Positions 1-9,202 of a stretch of DNA of 57,654 nucleotides are shown piece by piece. This DNA is from Treponema sp. (lineage in GTDB: Bacteria; Spirochaetota; Spirochaetia; Treponematales; Breznakiellaceae): positions 1-57,654 of the forward strand of contig JAITSE010000057.1 in the NCBI GenBank assembly GCA_031288005.1. The letters run 5' to 3'. The first letter of the stretch is position 1; the number at the start of each line of letters is the position of its first letter. The translations under genes and the position numbers were made by a program. The notes under the pieces are model-generated. The model was not told the DNA's origin and ran no database searches. It saw nothing but the letters and a program-made list of their open reading frames with translations.

Positions 1-1778
1 GTTTCAATAGTGTATGCGGCAGGGTTTCCCGCAGCGTTGCTCCCTCCGTTCAGGTTGTAGCTAATCGCGTAAGAAACAGGCTCCCACTTGGCCCAAAAGG
101 TTTTATCCCCGGTGCTGCCAGCATATATAACGTCGACCGCCCCCCCGCTGAAGTCCGCATTGGCGTACCAGCCGCCAAAGTCATAACCCGCCCGGGATGG
201 AGCGGCCAGGGTAATGGCCTTGCTTTCAATAGTGTATGCGGCAGGGTTTCCCGCAGCGTTGCTTCCGCCATTCAGGTTGTAGCTAACCGCGTAGGTAATG
301 GGCGTCCACTTGGCCCAGAAGGTTTTATCCCCCACGCTGCCCTTGGGTATCGAAGTAACCGCGCTCCCGCTGAACTTCTCATTCTCGTACCATCCGCCGA
401 AGACAGCGCCGCTCTTGGCCGGAGACGCCAAGATAATGCCATTGCTTTCAATAGTGTATGTGTATGCGACAGGGTTTCCCCCAACATTGCTCCCGCCGTT
501 GAGGTTGTATGTAATCGTATAGGAAGCGAGCGTCCATTGGGCGTATAGGGTCAGGTCTCCGGACACTTCCAGAGGCCAGTCGTATTTAGTCCCGCCCTCA
601 GCCGCGCCGTACCAGCCCTGGAAGATATATCCTCTCAAGATTGGATCCACGGGAGCGCCGGCAAAGGCTCCCACGTTATCTTTTATGGCTTCTACCTGGC
701 TTCCCTTGTTGCTGTTAAAACTAATCGTGTAAACGGGCTTTACTATGTCGGTCCACCGGGCGTAGAGCTTTACAGCGGCCCCGTCTTCTTTTGCCAGGTT
801 CTTTACGAACTGCCCGGCGCTGTAGTTCAGCCCCTGCCCGCCAGTCTGCGTGTTCCATCCTTCAAAATTATAACCCTCTCTGCTAAAGCCGTTTTCCGCC
901 AGGGGGCTTTCCGTGCCGTACACATGACTTGTTGCAGCGGTGCTTCCGGTTCCGCCATTCGCGTCGTATTCAACCGTGTAGCTTATTCCAGTCCATTGGG
1001 CGTATAGGGTCAGGTCTCCGGATACTTCCAGAGGCCATTCGTATTTCGTCCCGCCCAGAGCCGCGTCAAACCAGCCCAGGAAGATATATTCATCACGATT
1101 GGGGTCTACGGGCTTATCAACCGTGGCCCCTTCATAGTCAGTCACCTGCGGAACTTCCGTCCCTCCGGCGCTGTCAAAGGTAATCGTGTACCTGTTTAGC
1201 GCAAGCCATTGGGCGTAGACTATTAGGTCCCCGGCCAGCGTGTGCGGCCATTCGTATTTAGTCCCGCCGCTTTCCGCGTCAAACCAGCCCTGAAAGGCGT
1301 ATCCATCTTTTACCGGGTCCACGGGCTTCCCAACCGGCGTCCCTTCGTAAACCTTTATCACGGAAACTTCCGTCCCCCCGCCTGCGTTAAACGTAATTGT
1401 ATACTCCAAAATTTGACCATAGGCGTCATTATGCCAGCGGGCGTACAGAGTTAAGTCCCCGGCCAGCGTATAGGGCCAGGCCGTGAAAAGCGCCCCGCCC
1501 TCCGGCTCGGTAAACCAGCCCAGAAAAGCATAGCCCTCACGAGCGGGGTCCTCGGGCTTATCAATTTTACTCCCTTCATCGCCTGTCAGCGGCGGAACTT
1601 CCGTCCCTCCGGCGCTGTCAAAGGTAATCGTAAACTGCACATCCCGGGGCGTTTCTGTTTCGTTCCCGCCGCTTGCGGGGTTTTTACAGCCCAAAAGCGC
1701 GGCCAGAGCCAGGGCGCAGACCAGCGCCAAAGCGGACGCCGGCGCAAGCGCCGGTTTCATAAACCCATTGCATTTCAT
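1..1778 (-). CDS. InlB B-repeat surface lipoprotein (partial, runs off left edge)
   Basis: Reading the minus strand from ATG 1778 gives an uninterrupted frame of 592 codons to the window edge. The start has a good ribosome site (GAGGAG, about 8 nt upstream). The N-terminus is a hydrophobic signal ending in the lipobox LALAALLGC, so the protein is probably lipid-anchored. After it come at least eight repeats of the Listeria-Bacteroides type, each with a YTITFDSAGGTEV-like strand, a GYxFxGWF core and an ending such as LTLYAQW. Such repeats form beta-grasp stalks on cell-surface proteins, often adhesins. The start overlaps the stop of the upstream heptad-repeat ORF (ATGA). Ligand and C-terminal domain are not visible. 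Confidence 0.9.
   Translation of the reverse strand, partial: MKCNGFMKPALAPASALALVCALALAALLGCKNPASGGNETETPRDVQFTITFDSAGGTEVPPLTGDEGSKIDKPEDPAREGYAFLGWFTEPEGGALFTAWPYTLAGDLTLYARWHNDAYGQILEYTITFNAGGGTEVSVIKVYEGTPVGKPVDPVKDGYAFQGWFDAESGGTKYEWPHTLAGDLIVYAQWLALNRYTITFDSAGGTEVPQVTDYEGATVDKPVDPNRDEYIFLGWFDAALGGTKYEWPLEVSGDLTLYAQWTGISYTVEYDANGGTGSTAATSHVYGTESPLAENGFSREGYNFEGWNTQTGGQGLNYSAGQFVKNLAKEDGAAVKLYARWTDIVKPVYTISFNSNKGSQVEAIKDNVGAFAGAPVDPILRGYIFQGWYGAAEGGTKYDWPLEVSGDLTLYAQWTLASYTITYNLNGGSNVGGNPVAYTYTIESNGIILASPAKSGAVFGGWYENEKFSGSAVTSIPKGSVGDKTFWAKWTPITYAVSYNLNGGSNAAGNPAAYTIESKAITLAAPSRAGYDFGGWYANADFSGGAVDVIYAGSTGDKTFWAKWEPVSYAISYNLNGGSNAAGNPAAYTIE
2..550. repeat. 222-bp coding repeats in the InlB-type gene
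   Basis: Near-identical DNA copies start at 2, 224 and 446, each opening with TTTCAATAGTGTATG. The 222-bp spacing equals 74 codons, one protein repeat, so frame is kept. The third copy has a 6-bp duplication (gtgtat) that adds two residues. Repeats farther from the edge are conserved only as protein. Near-identity at the DNA level suggests recent amplification or gene conversion. Confidence 0.8.
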
Positions 1779-2187
1779 ACTAATTCTCCTCTTTGACAAA
1801 ACATGACGTTGTTATCTTTAATCCGCCGTCTGGCGGCATAATCGCCTTGAACATTCCCCGCAGCAGCGTTCTTATCCGACGAGATAACGCCGCTATCCGA
1901 CGAGTTAAGAGTCTTATCCGACAAGATAAGAGTCTTATCCGACGAGATAAGAGCCTTATCCGACGAGGTAAGAGCCTTATCCGACGAGATAAGAGCCTTA
2001 TCCGACGAGTTAACGCCGCTATTTAACAAGACAGCGGCCTTGCTTTTGAGATCAGTGAAGGCGTTCATTGAATATAACTCTTTGCGGTATAAGGAATTGT
2101 TTAACGGGGGGGGGGGGGGGGGGGGGGTAGAAAAGCGGCGGAAGAGAGAAGCGGAGAAGCCAAGGCTGTCTTTGGCATGACTGACAT
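1775..2187 (-). CDS. Heptad-repeat ORF with poly-C frameshift switch
   Basis: ATG 2187 follows a strong ribosome site (AAAGGGGG, 8 nt spacing) and starts MSVMPKTALAS. After codon 20 (CTA) the frame enters 22 C residues (2127-2106) and stops at TAA 2103-2101. One more C, or two fewer, would join it to the open frame reading PLNNSLYRKELY, then seven SSDKALI-like heptads, then a stop at 1775 that overlaps the InlB lipoprotein start (ATGA). As sequenced the gene is off by one base. The paralog at 2286-2954 has the same start and no C run. No known family recognised. An internal ATG at 2068 could still give the repeat part. Confidence 0.55.
1871..2017. repeat. 21-bp tandem array, seven units
   Basis: Seven units of 21 bp start at 1871, 1892, 1913, 1934, 1955, 1976 and 1997; a decayed eighth follows. 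The typical unit is CTTATCCGACGAGATAAGAG plus C. Each holds an imperfect palindrome (CTTATC, six-base loop, GATAAG). On the minus strand the array encodes SSDKALI-type heptads, so unit gain or loss keeps the frame. There are no spacers, so this is not CRISPR. Confidence 0.9.
2106..2127. repeat. 22-nt poly-G/poly-C tract
   Basis: An uninterrupted run of 22 G on the plus strand. On the minus strand it lies inside the reading frame that starts at 2187, where length changes would shift the frame. Runs this long are prone to slippage, and poly-G tracts are known phase-variation switches in Treponema pallidum. The exact count may also be affected by sequencing error. Confidence 0.9.
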
Positions 2188-2285
2188 AGCCGCGCCCCCT
2201 TTTTATCAAAAAATAGTCAGCCCATTCAAAACATAATGCTGGTATCCAATATATAATAGTACCGGAAATTATGCAAGCGTATTTC

Positions 2286-2954
2286 CTAAATATTTTTAAA
2301 GCCGCGGGGCAGCAAAAAGCCGCCGCTCTCACGAGGTTTCCCATGAGGCGGCGGGCATAAACCCGCGCTCGTCGGGGTAGACCATTGCCCCCATTCAAAA
2401 GGGCTTACAAGGCTGGACTTCTCCGCCGGAATGCCAGGCGTCCTAAATTCCAGCCATGTATCCTCTGATATAGAAGTTGACCACCCGCCAATGGAAGAAG
2501 CCGTGACATTCCCAAACCGGTACCATTTCGCGAAAGGAAATACCCATCTAACGATGACGAACCCAGCATATTTGAGAGGGAACACGCTAGGCCGCGTCCC
2601 GAATCTTTTCCATTCGCTTGAAGAGCCAACACTTGTAGTAAACTCATAATGGTTACGAATTGTATTGGTAACGCACGTTTCAATGACATTGCTGATTCTC
2701 TCGCTCATTACGCTGGGCATTGAGGCGCCGGCCCTGTTCCGCGTATACCGCTGTTTTGCGGCGGGCTTGCTTGATTCCCTAACGCCGCTATTTGATGCCC
2801 TAGCTCCGCTATTCAACAAGACAGCGGCCTTATTTTTGAAGCGGGCTTCGCTAAGATCATTATATAACTCTTTGCGATATAAGGAATTGTAATAGGGAGC
2901 GGTAGAATCGCGGCGGAAGAGAGAAGCCAACGCTGTCTTTGCCAGGACGGACAT
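2286..2954 (-). CDS. Hypothetical protein, paralog of the heptad-repeat ORF
   Basis: The ORF starts at ATG 2954 with a strong ribosome site (AAAGGGGGG, about 6 nt). Its first 60 residues match the ORF at 2187: MSVLAKTALASLFRR, then NSLYRKELYNDL, then NKAAVLLNSG. The rest differs: no heptads, and an aromatic-rich stretch (FTTSVGSSSEWKRF, YAGFVIVRWVFPFAKW, TWLEFRTPGIP) that I cannot assign. The last 30 residues are proline- and glycine-rich and may be random. The shared start, ribosome site and N-terminus in two copies support a real gene family. Confidence 0.45.
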   Translation of the reverse strand: MSVLAKTALASLFRRDSTAPYYNSLYRKELYNDLSEARFKNKAAVLLNSGARASNSGVRESSKPAAKQRYTRNRAGASMPSVMSERISNVIETCVTNTIRNHYEFTTSVGSSSEWKRFGTRPSVFPLKYAGFVIVRWVFPFAKWYRFGNVTASSIGGWSTSISEDTWLEFRTPGIPAEKSSLVSPFEWGQWSTPTSAGLCPPPHGKPRESGGFLLPRGFKNI

Positions 2955-3119
2955 TGCAGCGCCCCCCTTTAATCAAGCATACCCCGCCGCAGATCTCGAA
3001 CCAGGAGACCGGAGATATGAGCCATAAGGTATTTATATCCGGGTTTAATACCGCGGAAACTTCGGAAACAAGTTTCATAAGGGAGCTTGCTCCCACATGA
3101 CCGCCGCAGAACTGCGGGC

Positions 3120-3147
3120 TTGTTGATTATTTGATTTTTGTTATACT
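3120..3147 (+). promoter_or_regulatory. Sigma-70-type promoter of the HtrA gene
   Basis: TTGTTG at 3120-3125 and TATACT at 3142-3147 are separated by 16 bp. They lie about 30 bp upstream of the HtrA start, which also has GGAGG at 3161-3165. Confidence 0.65.
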
Positions 3148-3176
3148 AACTAAATGAGAGGGAGGTTTATTGATAA

Positions 3177-4433
3177 ATGAAACTTTACAGCCGGGGAGAA
3201 TTAGCGTTCTTTTCCATTCTTTTTAGTCTGACCGGGCTCATCGTAATTCTATTTGCCCTGGGGCTGGGGATAATAAAAATCCCCCAAAAGAATGATGCCG
3301 CCGCATTGGGAACGGAACCGGAAAATGAAGGATCTGAAATTTCCGGCGCCTTTGAAACCCTGAATCTCAGGCAATCTCCGCCGCTCAACCCCCTCAGCCT
3401 CAATGCCGCCGAGTTGAACCAGTACACTCAGGATGAGCGGGAAAACATCGCCGTTTACGAACAGCTCAATGATGCGGTAGTAAACATTACCACCGAAACT
3501 GTAGCTATTAACTGGTTCCTGGAACCTGTCCCCCAGGAGGGAGGTTCCGGCTCAGGCTCTATCATAGACACCAGGGGTTATGTGCTTACCAATAACCATG
3601 TCATAGAAAACGCTTACAAAGTGTTCATCAATATGGCTGACGGCTCCCAGGCGGAAGGTTCCGTAATAGGCACAGACCCGGAAAACGATCTTGCGGTCCT
3701 TAAATTCTCCCCTCCCAGCGGCGTACAACTCAGAACTGTGCCTTTCGGCAGTTCCAGCGGCCTGCGGGTAGGCCAGAAAGTCCTGGCTATAGGGAATCCT
3801 TTCGCCCTGGAGAGGACTTTGACCGTGGGTATCGTCTCTGGTCTTGGCCGGCCCATACAGACTTCCCGGAATACCATCATCCGGGACATGATACAAACTG
3901 ACGCCTCCATTAACCCCGGTAATTCGGGGGGGCCTCTCCTTGACGCCCAGGGCCGGATGATAGGCATCAACACGATGATTTATTCTCCTTCAGGCGGTTC
4001 TGTCGGCATAGGCTTCGCTGTCCCGGTGAATACCGCCAAAAGGGTGGTGGCGGAACTCATCGAATTCGGCAAGGTCAGGCGAGGCTGGATAGACGCCACT
4101 GTAGTTCAGCTTTTCCCGGCCCTAGTCAGATATGCTAAACTTCCCGTCGCTTCCGGGCTTCTTGTCTCCAGAACCAAAAAGAACGGCCTGGCGGAACAGG
4201 CGGGCCTCCGCCAGGGTACGGAACCTGTCCGTTACGGCTCAAGCGTCATCTATCTGGGCGGCGACATCATCACATCCGTAGACGGCATGAAAGTAGACAG
4301 CCTGGCCGACCTTTATTCGGCTCTGGAAGACAACAAGCCGGGTGAAAAAATAGCCCTGGAAATTCTTCGGGGTGGCAAAAACGTAAACTTGGAAGTAGTC
4401 CTGGCGGACCGGGAAGAAATTCTAAGCCGCTAA
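3177..4433 (+). CDS. DegP/HtrA-family serine protease with PDZ domain
   Basis: A 418-residue periplasmic quality-control protease. An uncleaved hydrophobic segment (about residues 9-33) should anchor it in the inner membrane, as in DegS. The trypsin-like domain covers about 90-300, with the triad readable as His141 (TNNHV), Asp171 (ENDLAV) and Ser250 (NPGNSGGP). One PDZ domain follows (about 320-410, with GGDIITSVDG). The family cuts misfolded envelope proteins; with one PDZ domain this could be a DegS-type regulatory protease. It is transcribed alone from its own promoter and is convergent with radC, 11 bp away. Which paralog it is cannot be decided here. Confidence 0.95.
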   Translation: MKLYSRGELAFFSILFSLTGLIVILFALGLGIIKIPQKNDAAALGTEPENEGSEISGAFETLNLRQSPPLNPLSLNAAELNQYTQDERENIAVYEQLNDAVVNITTETVAINWFLEPVPQEGGSGSGSIIDTRGYVLTNNHVIENAYKVFINMADGSQAEGSVIGTDPENDLAVLKFSPPSGVQLRTVPFGSSSGLRVGQKVLAIGNPFALERTLTVGIVSGLGRPIQTSRNTIIRDMIQTDASINPGNSGGPLLDAQGRMIGINTMIYSPSGGSVGIGFAVPVNTAKRVVAELIEFGKVRRGWIDATVVQLFPALVRYAKLPVASGLLVSRTKKNGLAEQAGLRQGTEPVRYGSSVIYLGGDIITSVDGMKVDSLADLYSALEDNKPGEKIALEILRGGKNVNLEVVLADREEILSR

Positions 4434-4444
4434 ACAGGCGGACT

Positions 4445-5224
4445 TCAATCCGCATCGCCCCCGCATTCAGCGCTCCCGGCAAAAATTTCGGGAAAGGAAT
4501 CACGGTAACTGAAATAGGATTTCTCTGAAAAAACCAGGTGATCGAGAAATTTTATTCCCAGAATCCGGGCCGCTTTGACCAGTGCGGCGGTAACCTCGTT
4601 GTCCTCCTGGGAAGGAAAAGTTTCGCCGCTTGGGTGGTTATGGCAAACGCAAATTCCGCAGCCCCGGTCAGCTATCACATCGGAGAATACTTCCCGCGGA
4701 TGAATGAGGGTCTTGTTTACAAGGCCCATCGTAACAACCCGGACAGCTAAAACCTCATGAGCGCCGTTCAGGGAAACGCTGATGAACCTTTCCTGCCTGC
4801 GATCCGCATAGTGGCGGACCAGAGTATATATATCCTCAGGCCGACTGATTTTTACGCCAAATGGCCCCCAGCGGCGGCGTCCAAATTCCAGCATAGCGAG
4901 TATGGAGCAGACCTTAGATTCCCCCAAACCCGCCAGACGCCGCAATTCCTTGATGGACGGGATTTTCTTGTCCAGTTCCAGTATATCGAGCAATTCCGCG
5001 GCTAGGGCGCAGACGCTCTTTCCCTTAATCCCGGAATTAAGAACTATGGCCAGCAACTCCTGGTCCGACAGGGCTTCGGGGCCGTCCCGGATAAGCCTTT
5101 CCCGGGGGCGCAGGGACTGAGGCAGGGAACGCATATCCTGACCATGCGCTATCCTGTAGTTTAACTTTTTCTTTTCCCCGGCTTCGCCCGGCGCGGGGTA
5201 ATCATTCAACCTTGCGCTGTTCAT
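4445..5224 (-). CDS. radC: RadC-family JAB1/MPN domain protein
   Basis: A 259-residue protein of the RadC/YicR family. An N-terminal helix-hairpin-helix region (about 40-120: RERLIRDGPEALSDQELLAI, then LRRLAGLGESKV) is followed by the JAMM-type metal site CVCHNHPSGE and a downstream Asp (SQEDNEV). The DNA repair name is historical and the biochemical role is unsettled. The start at 5224 has only a short-spaced AAGG; the internal ATG at MRSLPQSL (5134) is an alternative, so the basic first 30 residues are uncertain. Confidence 0.92.
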   Translation of the reverse strand: MNSARLNDYPAPGEAGEKKKLNYRIAHGQDMRSLPQSLRPRERLIRDGPEALSDQELLAIVLNSGIKGKSVCALAAELLDILELDKKIPSIKELRRLAGLGESKVCSILAMLEFGRRRWGPFGVKISRPEDIYTLVRHYADRRQERFISVSLNGAHEVLAVRVVTMGLVNKTLIHPREVFSDVIADRGCGICVCHNHPSGETFPSQEDNEVTAALVKAARILGIKFLDHLVFSEKSYFSYRDSFPEIFAGSAECGGDAD

Positions 5225-5326
5225 ATCCTTAGATATGGTACGAAAATGAACGACGCTTCAATGAAAATCATTAAACTTGTTCAATAAGGCGGCTGGTGCT
5301 GACTGTTCCGCCTCCGTTTCCTGCTC

Positions 5327-7452
5327 TTACTGCTCAATTCCCGCGCCGTCATATTTCAGGATAATCCAGTCGTAATTGCTTTCAGGCGTTGTTAGATCGG
5401 GTTTTTTCCCGGAAATATATACATTATTGTTACTATCAATAGTGAATACAGGATAATACACATAATCAGAAAGATGAATAAACGACACAGACAACGCTCC
5501 CGAAGCGTTATATTTTCTTAATGCTAAGTTATATGTGTAAGAACCGCCTGTAAACCAATAATTTCCATCATACTTTTTCCAAGACAGCGCTTTCATCAGG
5601 TATAAGAAAAGACGAAAGCTCCGCGCCTGAAGCGTTAAAGCGTTTCACCCAGACATCATCGGCGGAAGCGCCGTTTATCAGGTCATTACCACGGCCCGCG
5701 GCAATAATGCTGTCTCCGTCAACCATGATTTTTACAGCGTATTCATCATCGCTATGTCCCCAGTCAATCTTTTTGTTCCAACCGGATGTAATTTCAGTAC
5801 CTGATGAATCATACTTCTTTATCCAAACGTCTCTTTTGCTGTACTGATCGATGAGCTTGTTTCCGTAACCCGCAGCATATATATTACCCGAGGAATCAAA
5901 AGCCGCGGAATTTATTATAAAGGACGGTATTCTTGCGCTTGAAATAAGGCCGGTCTCTTTTACCACTACACCGTATGTGCCTGCATAAGAAGCGCTGGAT
6001 AAATAGGTTTTTACTGTGACCACAATGTTACCGGTTTTTGTTGCCAAAAAAGATTTTGGGCTGTTCCATCCGCCATGTGTGCCGCTGAATATTGAAGCAT
6101 TGTCATCCTGCCACTTGGCCGAGGCCTCAATGTTGCCCGTCTTTTTACCGTCGCCTTCATACGCGCTGTTCCACGCAACGATGTAGCGTTTTCCCTGTGT
6201 TACCGGAACAACATAGTCATAGCTGCCGCCGGAAGTCAACGATCCTTCATACCAGCCGTCAGGTATTGACGCTCCAGTGTACCAATTATTAATTGATATG
6301 CCATAAGCACCAGAATAAGAGCTGGACCATAGTTCAACTTTTATTATTAATTGTCGCTTTTTGACACTGTAAATGAACCAGGAGAACTGCCAAAAGGTTT
6401 ATCACTGATTAAAGAATTGCCATCTTCCCAAAATGCTGAAGTATTTACATAGCCATTCCATGAAATAGCGTATGATTGTCCGCTTACCGCTTGAAAAGTC
6501 CAATATTCGTGATCGTACGACGACATCACTTCTCTGTTATACCAGCCGTTATTCGGCGTACTATTATAAATATCCCGGGAACTTTGTTTGCCCCAGCTTT
6601 CAAGGCCGCCGGTATTAAGATACCTGACAGCATCCCCTGAGTAAACCAAAATATTGCCGGAATTATCAAAGACCAGTCGTCCGGCATACTCCTTTGTCCA
6701 AAGCTGCGCTCCTGATCCCGAGTATTTTGTTATGCTTGAAGCGCTGACGATAAAAACATTGTTTTGAGAATCAAGGTACAATGTCCCGCCGGTATCTTTG
6801 CGCCATGCTTCCGTACCACTCTGGGAAAACTTGATCGTATAGTACCCGTCGGAAACGTATAGGTTGTTACCGGAATCTATTACGGCGTTTGTTGGTTTAT
6901 GGCTTGTGCCATCCTGGGCGGCAATACTCCATGAGACGCCATCCCAAACATAGCTTTTACCCAAATTTGGATTGTAATACATCCAGCCTATCTGCGGGTT
7001 AAGAGGAGCGGAATATAAAGCGCCTTTCCAGGAAATTGAAACTAGGATTGTCGAACTGCCGGACTCGGCCAACAGATCCCAACTATCACCGTCCCAGATG
7101 TAAGAAATTCCGTTCGTACTATTGTGATAGGCGTATCCGCTGGAGGAATTTCCGGGCGGCTGTGTCAGGGCGCCCAGCCATAGCAATATGCCGCTTGCGC
7201 CGTCTTGCCCATCCGTACCGTCACGCATCAGGATTTCCCAACTATCGCCGTCCCAGATGAAAGCCGTCTTTTTTGCGGTATTGTAATAGGCCCAGCCGGA
7301 CGAAGGGCTTGAAGGAGCCTGCGCCAATGAACCTTTCCAAATTATGGAGATGTTATTGACAGTTGTTACTTCTTTAGTAACTTCCTCCAGCGGTAGTTTA
7401 CATCCAAAAACAGCTAAAGCGGCCAATAATGAAAGGTAATTTTACGGGACAT
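5327..7452 (-). pseudogene. Lipoprotein with beta-propeller-like repeats, broken by three frameshifts
   Basis: One gene is spread over three frames. ATG 7452 has an excellent ribosome site (GGAGGA), but the frame stops after 12 codons; restoring one T in the TTT run near 7432 joins it to SLLAALAVFGCKLPL, a lipoprotein signal. Three repeats of about 45 residues follow, each ending WDGDSW or WDGVSW with a short collagen-like stretch between, then propeller-like strands (NAVIDSGNNLYVSDG). A missing T in the TT run near 6348 and an extra A in the A5 run near 5578 break the rest; the end is at 5327. All three lesions change homopolymer length by one, so decay and sequencing error both fit. No enzyme motif seen. 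Confidence 0.75.
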
Positions 7453-7870
7453 AATATTCCTCCAGTTTTGCATATTGGACTTGGCGAACCGATCGTTCGA
7501 CGATAAGCTATTTTACTGAACCCTTCGGAAACTTCGTTTCCACCGGGTTCGGGTTATCGAACAACTCTATTATTGCGGCTTACGCTTGTTTTATCAATCC
7601 TCACCCAAGGCGTTTTTTATAAACTCAGGCTGTTATGGAAGCTGTTTGCGCGGTAATCAGAAACTTTTGGCCGCCCGAATATACATTTGCGTAACATCGT
7701 TTCCGCGAGGAGCCTTAGCATGGCGGACAAAACGTGCCGGAGCGGCGGCGTGCGATAAGCTTCCAGCGTTGCCCCGCGCCTAGCCGTGAAGCCGCAGGCT
7801 TTTCACAATGCGGGAACTATCCAAAACGTCCGTTAATTTGTATTATTAGGAGTATTTTCATGGAGGAATC
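7453..7870. repeat. 418-bp intergenic region with nested palindrome and shared 14-mer
   Basis: No convincing gene. A nested palindrome fills 7518-7550: GAACCC, TTC, GGAAAC, TTC, GTTTCC, ACC, GGGTTC. Beside it on the minus strand is AATAGAGTTGTTCG (7571-7558), also found at 10458 and, as a 13-mer, at 51018. From 7580 to 7840 I see only short unconvincing ORFs. An AT-rich stretch with TATTAT near 7842 may be the promoter of the gene at 7871. Confidence 0.7.
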
Positions 7871-9115
7871 ATGTTAAAACACATAATGCCGCTTTTTATT
7901 TTTTTCTTTGCCCTCACAGTCCTGTACGGGCAGCCCGCGGCCGCAGAGACCGAAAGTCTTGAGGCCGGGGAGCCGTCCGAGGGGCCGTCGGTCCGGCTGG
8001 ATAGTGCTGTAAAAAGCCTTGCCGCGGAACTACAAAAAAAAATTTCCGCCGAAGGAAACCCTAAAATCGCCCTGGGCCAATGGGTATACGGCTATACCGT
8101 GCCGCCTCTCGGTTTTTACTGGGCCGCCCAGCTTGCCGGGGAATTGGCGAACATTCAAAACAGGTCTTTTACCCTTGTCTCCGGTGAAAGCGGCGGCGTG
8201 GATTGGACAGTTTCAGGCGAAATTATAGAAACTCTTGGCGCAATACGGGTGTATACCCGGCTTATACGTTCCGCCGGACAGTCAATCGAAGCGAGTTTCC
8301 ACGCGGACTTTGAAGCGGACGATTATTTTGCCTATTTTGCCGGGATGTTTTCTTCTGACGGGGATTCGTTTTCGCAAATCCGCGATCCCTATGAGCGCGA
8401 CGGTCTGGAAAACCCCCTTGCTGTGGAAATAGCGTCCGGCGAAGACGATGCGCTTATCATCCGCCGTACGATTCACTCTGAAAATGACGAAGACTTTTTT
8501 TTGCTTGCCCCGACCCAGGACGGCGCTTTAACTATTGAAACCACCGGAAATATGGACGCCTATATAATATTGTACGATGCCGCTTCCTTAGAGCAGCTTG
8601 CCTATGATGATGACAGTGGAGATAGTTCCAACGCCCGAATTCGCCGGCAGGTGGATTTAGGAAACCGTTATATCGCTAAAGTCGGCGGCTATGACGGCGG
8701 AGGTGAGGGAATTTATGGCTTCCGCGCCTGGATGTCTGAAATAATCCGCCTTCCCGCGGATGAATACGAAGATGACGATCTTATTGACTATGCCAAAGAC
8801 ATAAGCCCCGGAATTCCTCAGCAGCATAGTTTTACTACCGGGGATGATGTGGACTGGGTTAAATTTCAGGTAGAACAAGCTGGAAGCTATACTATCAGCG
8901 CCCGGGGCGTTAATTCCTCCGGGCTTGATACGTATATTGAACTGTACGATGACGACCTTAATTCCTTGGGTTATGATGATGACAGCGGAGAAGATTACGA
9001 TTCTTCCCTTTCCCTGCGCCTTCAGGCCGGAACTTATTATTTGAAAGTGGAATGTTTCGACAGCGAATCGGATCAGCCGTATACCATCAGCGTGAAAAAC
9101 GTAGAAATTGAGTAA
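7871..9115 (+). CDS. Exported protein with two PPC-like beta domains
   Basis: A 414-residue protein with a signal peptide (LFIFFFALTVLYGQPAAAE) and a strong ribosome site (GGAGGA). Residues about 40-170 form a first domain (KIALGQWVYGYTVPPLGFYW, then WTVSGEIIE) that I cannot name. Two repeats resemble bacterial pre-peptidase C-terminal domains: about 195-300 (DEDFFLLAP, AYIILYDA, YDDDSGD) and 305-412 (DVDWVKFQV, TYIELYDDD, YDDDSGED, LQAGTYYLKVE). The Asp-rich loops may bind calcium. No protease domain is present. It appears to be a single-gene unit. Confidence 0.8.
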   Translation: MLKHIMPLFIFFFALTVLYGQPAAAETESLEAGEPSEGPSVRLDSAVKSLAAELQKKISAEGNPKIALGQWVYGYTVPPLGFYWAAQLAGELANIQNRSFTLVSGESGGVDWTVSGEIIETLGAIRVYTRLIRSAGQSIEASFHADFEADDYFAYFAGMFSSDGDSFSQIRDPYERDGLENPLAVEIASGEDDALIIRRTIHSENDEDFFLLAPTQDGALTIETTGNMDAYIILYDAASLEQLAYDDDSGDSSNARIRRQVDLGNRYIAKVGGYDGGGEGIYGFRAWMSEIIRLPADEYEDDDLIDYAKDISPGIPQQHSFTTGDDVDWVKFQVEQAGSYTISARGVNSSGLDTYIELYDDDLNSLGYDDDSGEDYDSSLSLRLQAGTYYLKVECFDSESDQPYTISVKNVEIE

Positions 9116-9202
9116 ATTTCATATTAAAGAATGCAAAATCATGACGGCGAAGGTGCTTTTTCTGTTATATATCTCCTGGTCTAATGTGAAGAGGAAAACG
9201 CT

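Noticed and set aside
1871..2017. CRISPR array
   Set aside because: Units are contiguous with no unique spacers and no cas genes are near.
4434..4444. Terminator between the convergent HtrA and radC genes
   Set aside because: Only a 5-bp stem (GCGGA/TCCGC) reaching into radC with no T run.
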